NCBI GenBank assembly: GCA_937949615.1
Contig: CALEDQ010000018.1
Span: 106,370-170,369 of the forward strand
Direction: 5' to 3'
Source: an uncultured bacterium
Lineage (GTDB): Bacteria; Muiribacteriota; Ozemobacteria; Ozemobacterales; Ozemobacteraceae
DNA length: 64,000 bases
Shown here in pieces: positions 42,036-51,679 of this stretch. The stretch's first letter is position 1. Each line of letters starts with the position of its first letter. The notes under the pieces are model-generated. The model had not been told where the DNA came from and searched no databases. It saw nothing but the letters and a program-made list of their open reading frames with translations. A program made the position numbers and the translations under genes.

Positions 42036-42503
42036 ATGAGTACTCACTACAAAGGCACAAAGGAAGAGGTCAGCGCCCTCGACTGCTTTATCAAGCTGCT
42101 GCGCGCCTCTGAATCGGTCAATGCCGCCGCAGTGAGGCAGATTCAGTCATATGGTCTGACCGAAAGCCAGTTCGGGGTTCTTGAAGCACTGCTGCATCTC
42201 GGCACCCTCAATCAGAACCAGCTGGCCGGCAAGATTCTCAAAAGCGGCGGCAATATCACGCTGGTCATCGACAACCTGCTCAAGCACGGGCTGGTCGTCA
42301 AAGAAAAACGCAGTGATGACCGCCGCTGCTACTGGATCAGCCTCAGCGCCCGCGGGAAAGAACTTATCAGCCGAATTTTTCCGGAACATGTTAGAATAAT
42401 TACCGGGAGATTTGCGGCACTTAATTCAGAAGAACAAAAACAGCTGGCGATGCTCTGCCGCAAACTGGGTACCGCCGCAAAAAATCAGGAGGAAGAAAAA
42501 TGA
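42036..42503 (+). CDS. MarR-family transcriptional regulator
   Basis: A 155-residue MarR-type repressor. Winged HTH: LTESQFGVLEALLHLG, then LAGKILKSGGNITLVIDNLLKHGLV, then the wing RSDDRRCYWISLSARGKEL. It overlaps the azoreductase gene by 4 bp and lies behind a 28-bp palindrome at its promoter. This pairing is typical for regulators of quinone or azo-compound stress that control themselves and their reductase. ATG at 42036 is preferred over an upstream TTG. No strong ribosome-binding site. Confidence 0.92.
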   Translation: MSTHYKGTKEEVSALDCFIKLLRASESVNAAAVRQIQSYGLTESQFGVLEALLHLGTLNQNQLAGKILKSGGNITLVIDNLLKHGLVVKEKRSDDRRCYWISLSARGKELISRIFPEHVRIITGRFAALNSEEQKQLAMLCRKLGTAAKNQEEEK

Positions 42504-43126
42504 AAAAGGTACTTCACATTGTTGCCAGTCCGAGAGGTGCATCGTCTCGCACCCTGCGTATAGCAGATGCGTTGATAAAGAAAATCAGAAAGCAGTTTCC
42601 CAGTGCAGCAATCGACACGCTCGACGTTTTTGCTGAAAAGCTGCCCGAAATGAATATTACCCGCGTCAAAGGCAAATACATGCTGATGAGCGGCCAGGAA
42701 CTCAGCGGTGATGCCGTCGCCGCCTGGGAAGAAATCAAAGCCCACATTGCCCGTTTTCTCGCTGCCGATATCATCGTCATCTCGACCCCGATGTGGAACT
42801 TCGGTATTCCCTACCGGCTGAAACACTACATTGACGTGGTCTGGCAGCCCGGTTTCATGTTCAAATACACCGAAAACGGCCCCGTCGGCCTCGCTGCCGG
42901 CCGCAAGGTCTTCGTCGTGTCGACCCGCGGCGGCGATTACACACCAGGCACCCCGGCTGAACCCTACGACCAGATCACGCCCTACCTCAAAACCGTTCTC
43001 GGCTGGGCCGGCATCACTGACCCGACCTTCATCAGCGGCCAGCCAATGGATGCCAACACCGAAGACGGCCGCGAAGCCAAAATCAAAGAAGCCATCGCCA
43101 GCATCGACTCTCTCGCCCTCGCCTGA
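42500..43126 (+). CDS. azoR: FMN-dependent NADH-azoreductase
   Basis: A 208-residue flavodoxin-fold quinone/azo reductase. FMN phosphate loop SPRGASSRTL, the conserved STPMWNFGIPYRLKHYIDVV and the STRGGDY block are all present. It uses NAD(P)H to reduce quinones and azo compounds by two electrons, avoiding semiquinones. Translationally coupled to the MarR gene by a 4-bp overlap and followed by a terminator. Expected to be induced by quinone-like stress through the MarR regulator. Confidence 0.93.
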   Translation: MKKVLHIVASPRGASSRTLRIADALIKKIRKQFPSAAIDTLDVFAEKLPEMNITRVKGKYMLMSGQELSGDAVAAWEEIKAHIARFLAADIIVISTPMWNFGIPYRLKHYIDVVWQPGFMFKYTENGPVGLAAGRKVFVVSTRGGDYTPGTPAEPYDQITPYLKTVLGWAGITDPTFISGQPMDANTEDGREAKIKEAIASIDSLALA

Positions 43127-43140
43127 TCTCTAAAGAAAAC

Positions 43141-43180
43141 CCGGGTATGCCATCAACCGACGGCATACCCGGTTCTTTTA
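43141..43180 (+). terminator. Intrinsic terminator
   Basis: An 11-bp perfect stem CCGGGTATGCC (43141-43151 with 43162-43172), 10-nt loop, TTCTTTTA tail. Confidence 0.9.
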
Positions 43181-43344
43181 TCAAGGCAGACAGATCAAGG
43201 AATCTGCCACTGCTGATTTTGCGAATGTGAAGGCCGCTGCCACAACTGGGCTTGATGTGCTATCATAATGAAGATCAGAACCTAAAGACGGGGCATGAGC
43301 GTCGAAACTTAAAAATTTTCTCTGCCAGACAAATTGCAGGATTG

Positions 43345-44097
43345 ATGGGAGAAATGATTACGGATAAATACCACGCACAATTGCAGGAATCAGTCAAAGA
43401 TGAAGTCTTATTCAAGCTTTTGAAAGCTTTCGTAAAGGCTGTTTATTTTTTGCTTCTGATGATTCTTATCGTTCCGGCCGGCTTATTAGCAATCATTGCA
43501 ACTGTTTTTGCTTATCCTATTTTGCTTTATGGTGGCTTGCTAGGTGGTATCTGGACCTTTCTTATAGCTTTGCTTCTTCCGCCGGTTTTTATCGTGCTGG
43601 TGGTTCCTTTGCTGGTTTGTATCGCACCATTTTTTCTGATCTATGGAGCTTTTACCGGAGATATTTGGCCAGATTCAAAGCCGGAAGAACCAGATCCGAA
43701 GGCGCAAAAAATTGCCGAGCAGGTTGAGGCTTTCAACGTCAAATGGGAGCTGATTAAAGACTTGCCTCCGTTCCAGTTGTCAGATGAAGCCGCCAGAAAT
43801 TTTGAGATGGCCAGAGACAAGCTTAAGGGTTCAACCTCTGAGTTCGCCGACAATTGCCCCGGAGAAGGCAAGTATCTGTTAGGAATCGCGGCCGATTACA
43901 TCAAAGATGAGGGCGAGTTTGGCAGAGAACTCGTAGAACTTATAGATATGGCTATCGTGCATTCCTTTAACTATAACGAAGGAGAATCACAATCTGCCTT
44001 GCATAAAATGATCTGGGATTGCGCCAGACTCATTACGCTACGACTCGAAAGCGTGGAGCCGAAAACCGGCATTCAAAAACTTTCTTTCGACAGGTGA
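43345..44097 (+). CDS. Membrane protein of unknown function
   Basis: A 250-residue protein with three long hydrophobic segments between about residues 20 and 107 (FLLLMILIVPAGLLAIIA, LLYGGLLGGIWTFLIALL, VFIVLVVPLLVCIAPFFLI). A cytoplasmic helical domain follows, rich in Glu/Lys. No family recognised. Codons are more AT-rich than those of the PHA genes. The ATG at 43345 has GCAGG upstream; an alternative start at 43252 gives 281 residues and cannot be excluded. It lies beside the restriction/toxin patch and could be part of it. Confidence 0.6.
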   Translation: MGEMITDKYHAQLQESVKDEVLFKLLKAFVKAVYFLLLMILIVPAGLLAIIATVFAYPILLYGGLLGGIWTFLIALLLPPVFIVLVVPLLVCIAPFFLIYGAFTGDIWPDSKPEEPDPKAQKIAEQVEAFNVKWELIKDLPPFQLSDEAARNFEMARDKLKGSTSEFADNCPGEGKYLLGIAADYIKDEGEFGRELVELIDMAIVHSFNYNEGESQSALHKMIWDCARLITLRLESVEPKTGIQKLSFDR

Positions 44098-44149
44098 TAA
44101 TATTACCGCATTACTCCTGCAGGTTTGCGAACTCACCGGAAGTCTCCGG

Positions 44150-44815
44150 TTATTTAAGGCGCCCTGATTCAAGAAAGCTGAAGTAATCTGTTTTATTGAA
44201 AATAATATGGTCAAGCAGGTGAAGCCCGATTATATCGCCCGCACCCTTGAGTTGCGCGGTAATGTCGATATCGGCCACCGAAGGTTCGAGGCTGCCGGCA
44301 GGGTGGTTGTGAGCAACGATTATCGCCGATGCCCTGTCGGTCAGGGCGTCAGCAAAAACCTCGCGCGGATGCACCGGAGCGCGGTCAATCAGCCCGATCG
44401 AAACAACTCTGATGTTTAAAATTTCATTGGCACCGTTGATGCTGGCGCATAAAAAATGTTCCTGCTTCCGGTCGGCGTAATGCCTGATATGGGGTAAAAG
44501 ATCAGCTGGGGTCGTAATTCTAGCGCCCTCTGGCTTGATGCGGCGGCGGGCAAATTCAAGCGCAGCGATTATCAGTGCCGATTTCGCATCGCCGACACCG
44601 GCAAACTCCTGCAGATCCTGGGTTTGAACGCCAAGACCTTTTGCATCGATGACCTTCACAAGTCTGGCAGCCAGCTGCAGCACATCCATGCCAGGGGTGC
44701 CCTTACCGAGCAGTATCGCCAGCAGTTCCTGGTCGCTCAGAGCGGCTGCACCTTTTCGAAGAAGCTTTTCGCGCGGGCGATCTTCCTGTGGAATGTCTCG
44801 GATATTCTCTCTCAT
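44150..44815 (-). CDS. radC: RadC-family JAB/MPN protein
   Basis: A 221-residue RadC. Helix-hairpin-helix segment DLQEFAGVGDAKSALII near residue 70. The JAMM metal site VAHNHPAGSLEPSVAD lies in the C-terminal half, where family members have zinc and nuclease-like structure. Despite the name it is not proven to act in DNA repair and often travels with mobile DNA. It starts only 4 bp beyond the hsdR remnant on the same strand, so it is read from the same transcript. Intact by length. Confidence 0.93.
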   Translation of the reverse strand: MRENIRDIPQEDRPREKLLRKGAAALSDQELLAILLGKGTPGMDVLQLAARLVKVIDAKGLGVQTQDLQEFAGVGDAKSALIIAALEFARRRIKPEGARITTPADLLPHIRHYADRKQEHFLCASINGANEILNIRVVSIGLIDRAPVHPREVFADALTDRASAIIVAHNHPAGSLEPSVADIDITAQLKGAGDIIGLHLLDHIIFNKTDYFSFLESGRLK

Positions 44816-44819
44816 GGTT

Positions 44820-46700
44820 TCATGCCGCCTGCAGATGTGTTTGAATAACGGTTATGGCCATAATATCAAAAATGCCTCCCTGATCGGTATATTTTGGGTC
44901 AGCCAGTTCGTCATAACGGCCCAGATCTGTATAACAGACCTGTATTTCGCCGTTCACCTGGCCACGGTATGCCCCTTCAAGGAAATGGTGATCTTCGCGA
45001 TGAACGATGACGGTTGCCCGTATCGACTGGTCGGCAATTTTGGTTTCCATCACTTCTTTGATCTTAATAGCTTCTGTATCGCTTATAGGAAATTTACCTT
45101 TGATTTCATCAATCATTTCCTGTACCGAAACCTTTTTAATCGGCGCACCCGAGCCTTTTTTCCCACCGCCGGCCTTCAGCTTTACAGTGCCGGAAACAGC
45201 TTTAACCACGCCAAGATGTTCGACCGAAGCTTTAATAACCTCTGTGTGGCGAATCTGCTGCATCAGTTCAGAAATGGTGCCCTGCTTGATCAGCTGAGGA
45301 CCAACCAGCTCGGCAAAGGCAGCAAACTCACGTATTTCATCGTCAAGGGTCGCAAAGCAGGTTAAAAAATGAAAACTCTTTACCAGCCTGGCCAATAGAT
45401 AAACAAATGATTTTCTTTCATCCGGAGTCGGCATTTTCGCCTGAAAACGCACACGGAGGCCATTGACCAGATACTGCACCTGCGCATCTGTGCCGGCAGT
45501 CGCCGTCGTTATGAAATCACGGGCGTCGGCCTGCGTGAAGATGCCAAACGAAAGAATTTTGTCGAGAATCTGCCGGCAGAGATCGGGATCTGGCAGGTCT
45601 GGCTCAAAAGGCGTGCCTTTGCGGTATTTTGCAAACGCTTTCATGATGGCTGCAGCATTATTGGTAAAATCAACGACCAGAACTTCGCTTTTTCCTTTAT
45701 GACAGCGGTTAAGGCGCGAAACAGTCTGAACGGCGTTGCGGCCAGAAACGACCTTATCGAGAAACATGCCGGCAAGCAATGGCTGATCAAAACCGGTCTG
45801 AAATTTGTTGGCAACTACCATGATCCGGTAATCATCGCCTTCGAAGCGGTCCTCTATCAATTCGCCGTCATTCAGGCCATTTATCGCATGCTCACTTATC
45901 GCGACATTTGTTTCAGGGTGTACAAAATCAGAAAAAGCGTAGAGAGCTTTGTAAGCAGCACCCTTTTCTTTAAGCTTTTCTCTGATGATGTCGAAGTAAC
46001 GCAGCCCGGCGATTCGTGAAGTTGTAACGATCATGGCCTTGGCCCGCCCACCGATAAGTGGCTTGACGTCGTTTTCGAAAATTCGCAGCATGACTTCGGC
46101 TTTATATTGAATCAGCCCTTCATCCTGATAGGCCACGTTCTGCAACGCTTTGGCAACCACACCTTTGGGATAAAATTTTTCGTCGGTATCTTTCGGAATA
46201 ACCGGGCAGTGCAGATTATACAGGGTTTTATAAGAAATGATGCTCGCGGCCACATCGACGATATAGCCCTCGGCAATGGCTTCAGCTTCGCTGTAAGTGT
46301 CGAACGTGGCCCCGAAAAGGCTTACCGTGGCAGGGGCGGGCGTTGCGGTAAAAGCTACGAACAGCTGATTGCGGTCATGTTCTTTGATGATCTGTGCAAT
46401 CTTTTCTTCTTCTTCAATTTCATTTTGCCCGGTATCATCAGTATCGGCTTCATCGGGTTTGCGAAAGGGCACGCGGATCGCGGCGCCCATGCGGCCTTCC
46501 TGAGAACGGTGCGCCTCATCGATCAAAAATGCAACCCGAAGCTTCTTTAATTCTGGCTGTTTTTCGAGCTGTTCGAGCACCCAGACGAATTTCTGCTGGG
46601 TAGTGACGACAATCGGCCGACGTTTTTTCAAAAAAAGAGGCAGATCGTCTGCTTTGCGTGCCAGACCGACCAGGTCTTTCAGACAAGTTTTGCCAGTTCC
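44820..46700 (-). pseudogene. hsdR: Type I restriction enzyme R subunit, C-terminal fragment
   Basis: An open frame of about 626 codons that covers the motor half and C-terminal part of HsdR: VTTQQKF, DEAH box LIDEAHRSQ, FTATPAP, the helicase motif near VVANKFQTGFDQPLL, and QTVSRLNRCHKGK. The N-terminal nuclease domain and the true Walker A region are missing. In the intact enzyme (about 1000 residues) some 350 residues precede this point. At its front the frame runs into the end of the hsdM fragment, at a deletion junction near 46675-46685. Any product from the TTG at 46631 would lack nuclease and ATP-binding residues. Confidence 0.85.
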
Positions 46701-46912
46701 TCATCGGTAATGTTCGGCCTTTTGCCTCTAACTTCGGCAGCTTTTTCTTCGCGCCATTTGATCAATACACATTCGAGGCGACGAATGACAATTATGGGCA
46801 GAATAACACCCTGGTATTCATAGGATTTGAACTTGCCGCGCAGCCTTTCGGCAGATTTCCAGATGTCAGAGGTGAGGTTGTCGAGTTTCGGTTTGTTGAG
46901 AGCGAGCGACAT
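46679..46912 (-). pseudogene. hsdM: Type I restriction modification subunit, N-terminal fragment
   Basis: The first 77 residues of an HsdM: LNKPKLDNLTSDIWKSAERL, RGKFKSYEYQGVILPIIVI, RRLECV, then NITDEELAKLV and a stop. This matches the HsdM N-terminal helical domain, which normally continues for 400 more residues with the SAM-binding NPPF motif. GAGAGGAATT lies before the ATG at 46912, so it was a real gene start. The frame ends at the junction with hsdR, so most of hsdM, all of hsdS and the front of hsdR were lost in one deletion. Confidence 0.85.
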
Positions 46913-47234
46913 TGGCGAATTCCTCTCGTTTGCTGCGTCATTCAGATGCTGCACAAGCATTATGTTTACAACTTAACAGTTAAAGTTTATCTACCACAGC
47001 AAAATTAGTCAACAATTGAAACCGCAGAGTTCAATATGAGTTGGCATTCAAAGCACATTTGCCGACAAATCCGCAGGAGGGTAGAAACTCCATCTATCGG
47101 ACAGAGAATATGAAACTCTGGCTATAATCCAAAATCTCAGTTGGTCACTCAAGCGTTGCATAAAAGAGATATTTTGCTGACAAATATCTCTTTTTTTGGT
47201 ATATTTATTATAGGAACTGCTGAAAGGGCTGCAA
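46913..47234. other. Intergenic region before the toxin-antitoxin pair (322 bp)
   Basis: Contains the hsdM ribosome-binding site (minus) and the toxin-antitoxin promoter/operator at 47163-47205. Between them is AT-rich DNA without a gene. Confidence 0.6.
47163..47205 (+). promoter_or_regulatory. Toxin-antitoxin promoter inside a palindrome
   Basis: AAAGAGATATTT (47163-47174) pairs perfectly with AAATATCTCTTT (47182-47193). CTGACA (47177-47182), a 17-bp spacer and TATATT (47200-47205) form a promoter that the palindrome overlaps, as in self-repressed antitoxin operons. It could also act as a terminator for leftward-neighbour read-through. Confidence 0.65.
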
Positions 47235-47522
47235 ATGCCGGTAAAGATTCAACCGCTCAATAAAAAGCTTACAGCGGGCTTAACTCGACTGCCGAAGCGG
47301 GTCGTCGATTCTCTTTACGCACTGATGACCATGATTGAATTGATGGGGCCGGTGCGCGGTGACTGGCCGAACTACAGCAAACTGGCAAAAGGTGTTCATC
47401 ACTGTCACCTCAAAAAAGGCAACCCGACCTACGTAGCAGTCTGGAAAGAATGTGCCGATGGCTCTGTCGAAGTTCTTTACGTTGGCACTCACGAAAAGGT
47501 TGATTACAAAAGGTTTTCTTAA
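47235..47522 (+). CDS. RelE/HigB-like toxin
   Basis: A 95-residue protein with the RelE-fold pattern: a helix (RVVDSLYALMTMIELMGP), then strands with NYSKLAKGVHHCHLKKGNPTYVAV and VEVLYVGTHEKVDY at the end. It is followed 26 bp later by an XRE-type antitoxin, so the order is toxin first, as in HigBA pairs. Such toxins cut mRNA on the ribosome. AAAGGG precedes the ATG. The family call is supported by fold-like features and context but no catalytic residue is certain. Confidence 0.75.
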   Translation: MPVKIQPLNKKLTAGLTRLPKRVVDSLYALMTMIELMGPVRGDWPNYSKLAKGVHHCHLKKGNPTYVAVWKECADGSVEVLYVGTHEKVDYKRFS

Positions 47523-47548
47523 GCTGGCTGTCCAGCAAGGAGCGTTGT

Positions 47549-47887
47549 ATGTTGCATACTGACAAGAAAAGCGAAAAGGTAGCGGTCTGCTTTCAGGTGC
47601 CGGTTGACAAGCTTGAAGATATCAAGCGCATTGTTGCCTGCCTCGGCGGCAATGAAGCCGAAGCATCGACAGAAAACTGGCGCGACAGCTTCCCTGAAAG
47701 GCACCCCGGCATCGTTTTGCGCGGTCTGCGAACCCGTGACGACCTCACGCAGGCTGAACTTGCAAAAAAAACCGGTATGCTCCAGAGCCACATTTCCGAA
47801 ATGGAAAACGGCAGTCGCTCTATCGGCAAAACCATTGCCAAAAAGTTCGCGCAGGTATTCAACACCGATTACAAGGTTTTCTTATAA
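47549..47887 (+). CDS. HigA-like XRE antitoxin
   Basis: A 112-residue antitoxin. The C-terminal half is a lambda-repressor HTH (LRTRDDLTQAELAKKTGML, QSHISEMENGSRSIGKTIAKK). The N-terminal half (VAVCFQVPVDKLEDI) probably binds the toxin. It would neutralise the preceding RelE/HigB-like protein and repress the operon through the palindrome at 47163-47193. A start at 47549 follows AAGGAGCGTTGT. Confidence 0.82.
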   Translation: MLHTDKKSEKVAVCFQVPVDKLEDIKRIVACLGGNEAEASTENWRDSFPERHPGIVLRGLRTRDDLTQAELAKKTGMLQSHISEMENGSRSIGKTIAKKFAQVFNTDYKVFL

Positions 47888-47954
47888 ATACCATCAACCT
47901 GAATGTGTCTGCCAACGCACAGGAACTAGAACAGTTCCGCGAACATTCACCGAG

Positions 47955-48755
47955 TTAAAAAACAGCTTCCCATAATTTCAGCAGATGCTGGCGGGTCTGC
48001 ATGAGAATATCCGGCGGATCCGGCCACTGTTCCATGACGACCGAGCCTGAGAAATTCCGCATTTTGAGAATCTTTACGAGATGGCAGAGTTTTGCCTCGT
48101 CGCCATTACGAAAAGCATGAAACAGAGGCAGATGACTGTCGGCATTACCATGGTTGCAGTGTGCGTGCCAGTGAATAATCGGTACATGTGACGCGAGACG
48201 CTCAACATATTCCGGATAATTTTCCCGCGTTGCCGGAAATATATTGGCATGGCCCATGTCGAGACATAACCCGAACCTGTCACTGCCAGCGTTCTCTGCT
48301 AAAAGAGAAAAAACAGCATTTATGCTTTCCGGGGAAGTCGCCGGAGTGTTCTCGCAGCTGATTCTGACCCCGGCACGACCGGCAGGCTCCGCCAGCTTCA
48401 TTACCGCCGCTGCATATATTTCCGGTGGATAATCAAACAGGTGGATATTTACCAGAGCGGCCCCGATATCACCGGCAAACTCGATGCTGCGAAGAATTGC
48501 CTGCTCCCCTTCCGCTGTTGTCGGATCTGCTGTCCAGGGGGCGTGCACGCTGAACCTGATGTTTTTTTCGAGACCAGTATTTTTTATCGCAAGGCGTTTT
48601 CCAGCATCGAAATCATTTTCATTCCAGCCGAAAGGGCCAGGATCGCTGAACCATTCAAACGCGTCGAAACCCTTGTCAACCGCAAATTCGAAAGTGACAT
48701 TGGGAGAAATCCGACAACAGGTCTGATTTCCGATGCGGATAAAGTTTTTGTTCAC
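47955..48755 (-). CDS. Xylose-isomerase-like TIM-barrel protein
   Basis: A 266-residue AP-endonuclease-2/xylose-isomerase-like TIM barrel, the fold of sugar phosphate isomerases/epimerases and endonuclease IV. Metal ligands visible: SVHAPW, ISCENT, LCLDMGHAN, HWHAHCNHG and VVMEQW. The substrate is not readable, and it lacks the zinc-site spacing of endonuclease IV. It starts with GTG at 48755 with AAAGG about 9 nt before. No operon partner is evident; the beta-propeller gene lies downstream on the same strand's other side (upstream end at 51532). Confidence 0.82.
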   Translation of the reverse strand: MNKNFIRIGNQTCCRISPNVTFEFAVDKGFDAFEWFSDPGPFGWNENDFDAGKRLAIKNTGLEKNIRFSVHAPWTADPTTAEGEQAILRSIEFAGDIGAALVNIHLFDYPPEIYAAAVMKLAEPAGRAGVRISCENTPATSPESINAVFSLLAENAGSDRFGLCLDMGHANIFPATRENYPEYVERLASHVPIIHWHAHCNHGNADSHLPLFHAFRNGDEAKLCHLVKILKMRNFSGSVVMEQWPDPPDILMQTRQHLLKLWEAVF

Positions 48756-48832
48756 AGCAGATGCCTTTCTCAGACTGACGAAGTTCAGACCTAAACCGTG
48801 CAGAGGTAATAACGGACGGGCAAGTTTAATTA

Positions 48833-51532
48833 TCAGTAAGACTGGTTTTCAACGGGGAGGTAGAGGCGCATGATGCGGCAGGAAGTGGCGAGCCAGAGAT
48901 TGCTCTGGTCGAAAAGCAGGTAGTGCACGCCGGGGCGTGACAGGCGTTCCCATTTTTTGCCATCGTAGAGCATGACACAGCTGCCACTTATCGCGGGGTT
49001 GATGACGCGCAGTCGATAGGGACTGTCGCTGCCCCTTTTGATCATGGGCGGTACATCTGAGGATTTGAAGAACTTCTGTTCCAGCGAGAATTTTTCGTCG
49101 CAGGCGACGGCAATGACGAACGGGTATTTCGCGTCGTCAGGGGCGGCCGCCACTGAAGTTATGCGGTTCGAATCGAAACCTTCGATCTTCGTCGGAACAT
49201 CGCGAATAATAAGCTCTGGAGTGATATAGAGCAGCCCGCTCATGGCGCCGAGCCAGAGACGGTTGAAGCGGTCGGCCGCCATGCTGGTGTAGCGACGCTT
49301 CGGCACGTCGATGCGGGTGACCTGCTGGCCGTCGTAAATGGTCAGGCCTTCTTCCTGGAGAATGGCGACAACTCTGCCGGTTGCGGTTTCCCAGTTGCAG
49401 CAGTCGATGATGTCGGTAGTGACAGCGAGTTCCTTGTTTTCGAGACCGACCTCGACGCGTTTCCAGTTTTCGGGTGTGATGGTTGCCGGGTCGAGCAGAT
49501 GCGCCCGCGGTAATATAAACAGCCCCGAGGCTTTGGTTCCGATTGCGATATCGCCGCCCAGCTTCTTGACGCACAGCAGCTTTTCATCTTTCGGCCATGG
49601 CAACTGACCTTCATCGATCTGGGTCCATTCGTGGCCGAGCTCAGCGCCCCAGTGCATACCAATACTGGTGTAGGCGGTCGTACTGTTGAGCACCGCCAGA
49701 TTCTTTGCATCAAAAATCATCCAGACACGCTCGTCGAAATCGAGGTCGTAATCGGTTATCTGCCCTCTGATGATCGGGTGCAGCGGCGCCCGCACCAGCT
49801 GACTGCGAATAGTGTAAAGCTGACGACCGTCGCGGGTAAAACGCCCGTTTGGGGTGCTGATTACCGGGTGAATACGATAGGGCGGCGATGCAGTGCCGTT
49901 AACTCCAGCAGTTGCCGAAGCAGCCACGGCAAGAGCGTTGTTGATCTGCTGCGGCGTCACGCTGCTTACCGAACCTGCTTCGATCAGCGCCTGATTTGCC
50001 GGCCCGATGAGCAGGCGCTGGTCGAGCGTCGAATAGATATGGTCGACGGTATCGGGCGGCAGGTCTGGCGGGCCCTCGACGCAGTAGTGATGCCACTGAC
50101 TTTCGCCATGACCTGGCATCGGGCGACTTCGAGCCACGGTGTTGTCTTCGATCTGAAGGTTTTTGACCGGGTCATTTTCGGGGTTTTCATAGCGACCGGC
50201 GAGTTTCTGGTTCATGCCGAGAATGCCAAGCATCGCCGCCGAAGGAAAAGCGTAACGCGACAGTCCGCGTTCATGCGAGATCCAGAGGTCTTTGCCCTGA
50301 ATGATCTTGAAATACGAGATAAACGGCTCGACCGGATAGTCGTGCTGACTCGGGTAACCGTAGATATACGGCCCCCAGTGCAGCATGAACGGCCAGAAAG
50401 TTTTGGCATACGACGGGTTGCTGCCACGGTATTGAAACTCGTCATACTGGTATTCGTCGGTGATTCCGAGCATGGTGACGCCCGCATCGCTGAGCACGGC
50501 GATTTTCTTGACCGCAGCGAGGTAATAGACACGATTGATGTTGTCTGAGGGCAAGGGGCTGTCGTTGGTGGTAAAGTTGTACCAGCGGCCCTCTTCGAAC
50601 TTCCAGAGGCCGCGCCCCTGAGTGCCGACCCACAAAATTCTTTTGCCAAGCAGGTCGGCGAGCAAAGCATCATCTTTGCTCATTTTCTGTTTGATGACAT
50701 CGGTTTCTTCGTCGGGGCTGACGGCAATGCTGGTGATCCAGAGATCGGGGGCGGGCAGTTTCGTAACTCCGACCAGACCGCCGTTCTGAATCAGGTTCAG
50801 CTTGTCCTGGGTGACAGCGATGATATTGTTCGACTTGCCCTGCGACAGGCCCTGAAAATCGTTAACCCAGTCGCTCCCGAGCTCGACGACCTGCTGTCCA
50901 TCGTCGGCACGCAGCAGCCCTTTCCCTTTCGTCGAATAAATGCCGCCGCCCGGGTAATCCATGGCCATCGCGGTGATGCCGACCGAAATGATGCGGTGCT
51001 GCTCTTCGCTGCCCATGCCCATCGAGTTGACCGGCAGAAAGTTGCCACCGCCGGCCTTCTGAAAGATCGTCGATTTAAAAAGCCAGCCGCCGAAGCAGCC
51101 GACATAAAGCGTGTTGTCGACAATCTGCAGCACTTCGGTGTCGATGGTCGACAGGCCCTGCTCGGTGCCAAAATGCACGAAAGTCATGGGCCTTTCAGGG
51201 AAATCTTCAAGATCGATACAGAACAGTCCGGCGGGCGTCGCGGCCCAGATGTTGCCCCAGGCGTCAAAGTCGATCGACCTGACTGCCATGTCTTTGAGCG
51301 GTTCCAGGTGATTGCCGATGTCAAACCAGTTCGCCTGATCTTCGAGAAACAGGCCGATGCCGCGGTCGGTACCCACGGCGAGGCGGCCTTTGGCGATGGC
51401 CATGCAGATCGCATTATTGCCGGGAAGCCCCGAGCGCTGGTTCCAGGTCACCCAGGTCTGCGCGGCCGAAAGCATGCCAGCAGTCGTAAGCAGCAACCAT
51501 AAAATGAAAAGCTTCAGGACGTTTCTTTTCAT
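48833..51532 (-). CDS. Secreted beta-propeller (Reg_prop-like) protein
   Basis: An 899-residue protein with a signal peptide (LKLFILWLLLTTAGMLSA). It contains many strand repeats of the two-component-regulator propeller type: WNQRSGLPGNNAICMAI, GNIWAATPAGLFCIDL, RLWLGAMSGLLYITPE, SNLWLATSCRIMRLY. No kinase or other effector domain follows, so it is a free periplasmic or surface sensor-like propeller. It is divergent, 147 bp apart, from the CHASE2-phosphatase gene; the two could be partners in one signal path. No family beyond the propeller can be named. Confidence 0.78.
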   Translation of the reverse strand: MKRNVLKLFILWLLLTTAGMLSAAQTWVTWNQRSGLPGNNAICMAIAKGRLAVGTDRGIGLFLEDQANWFDIGNHLEPLKDMAVRSIDFDAWGNIWAATPAGLFCIDLEDFPERPMTFVHFGTEQGLSTIDTEVLQIVDNTLYVGCFGGWLFKSTIFQKAGGGNFLPVNSMGMGSEEQHRIISVGITAMAMDYPGGGIYSTKGKGLLRADDGQQVVELGSDWVNDFQGLSQGKSNNIIAVTQDKLNLIQNGGLVGVTKLPAPDLWITSIAVSPDEETDVIKQKMSKDDALLADLLGKRILWVGTQGRGLWKFEEGRWYNFTTNDSPLPSDNINRVYYLAAVKKIAVLSDAGVTMLGITDEYQYDEFQYRGSNPSYAKTFWPFMLHWGPYIYGYPSQHDYPVEPFISYFKIIQGKDLWISHERGLSRYAFPSAAMLGILGMNQKLAGRYENPENDPVKNLQIEDNTVARSRPMPGHGESQWHHYCVEGPPDLPPDTVDHIYSTLDQRLLIGPANQALIEAGSVSSVTPQQINNALAVAASATAGVNGTASPPYRIHPVISTPNGRFTRDGRQLYTIRSQLVRAPLHPIIRGQITDYDLDFDERVWMIFDAKNLAVLNSTTAYTSIGMHWGAELGHEWTQIDEGQLPWPKDEKLLCVKKLGGDIAIGTKASGLFILPRAHLLDPATITPENWKRVEVGLENKELAVTTDIIDCCNWETATGRVVAILQEEGLTIYDGQQVTRIDVPKRRYTSMAADRFNRLWLGAMSGLLYITPELIIRDVPTKIEGFDSNRITSVAAAPDDAKYPFVIAVACDEKFSLEQKFFKSSDVPPMIKRGSDSPYRLRVINPAISGSCVMLYDGKKWERLSRPGVHYLLFDQSNLWLATSCRIMRLYLPVENQSY

Positions 51533-51679
51533 GCTGTATCCTCGTTGTTTTGCGTATCTTAATCTTATTGCATGCCGGCCGGTGAGTCAAACCCCGTGGC
51601 GGCAAAATTGGCAGAAACTATTAGCCCTGATGTGCGGTATGGGGTATATTGAATTTATAAAACCCTGAAAGACAGATTC

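Noticed and set aside
46680..46700. Apparent Walker A (GTGKT) at the hsdM/hsdR junction
   Set aside because: It is the hsdM sequence EELAKL read in the hsdR frame, and only about 25 residues separate it from the TTQQKF block, far fewer than in intact HsdR. It is a chance reading across the deletion.
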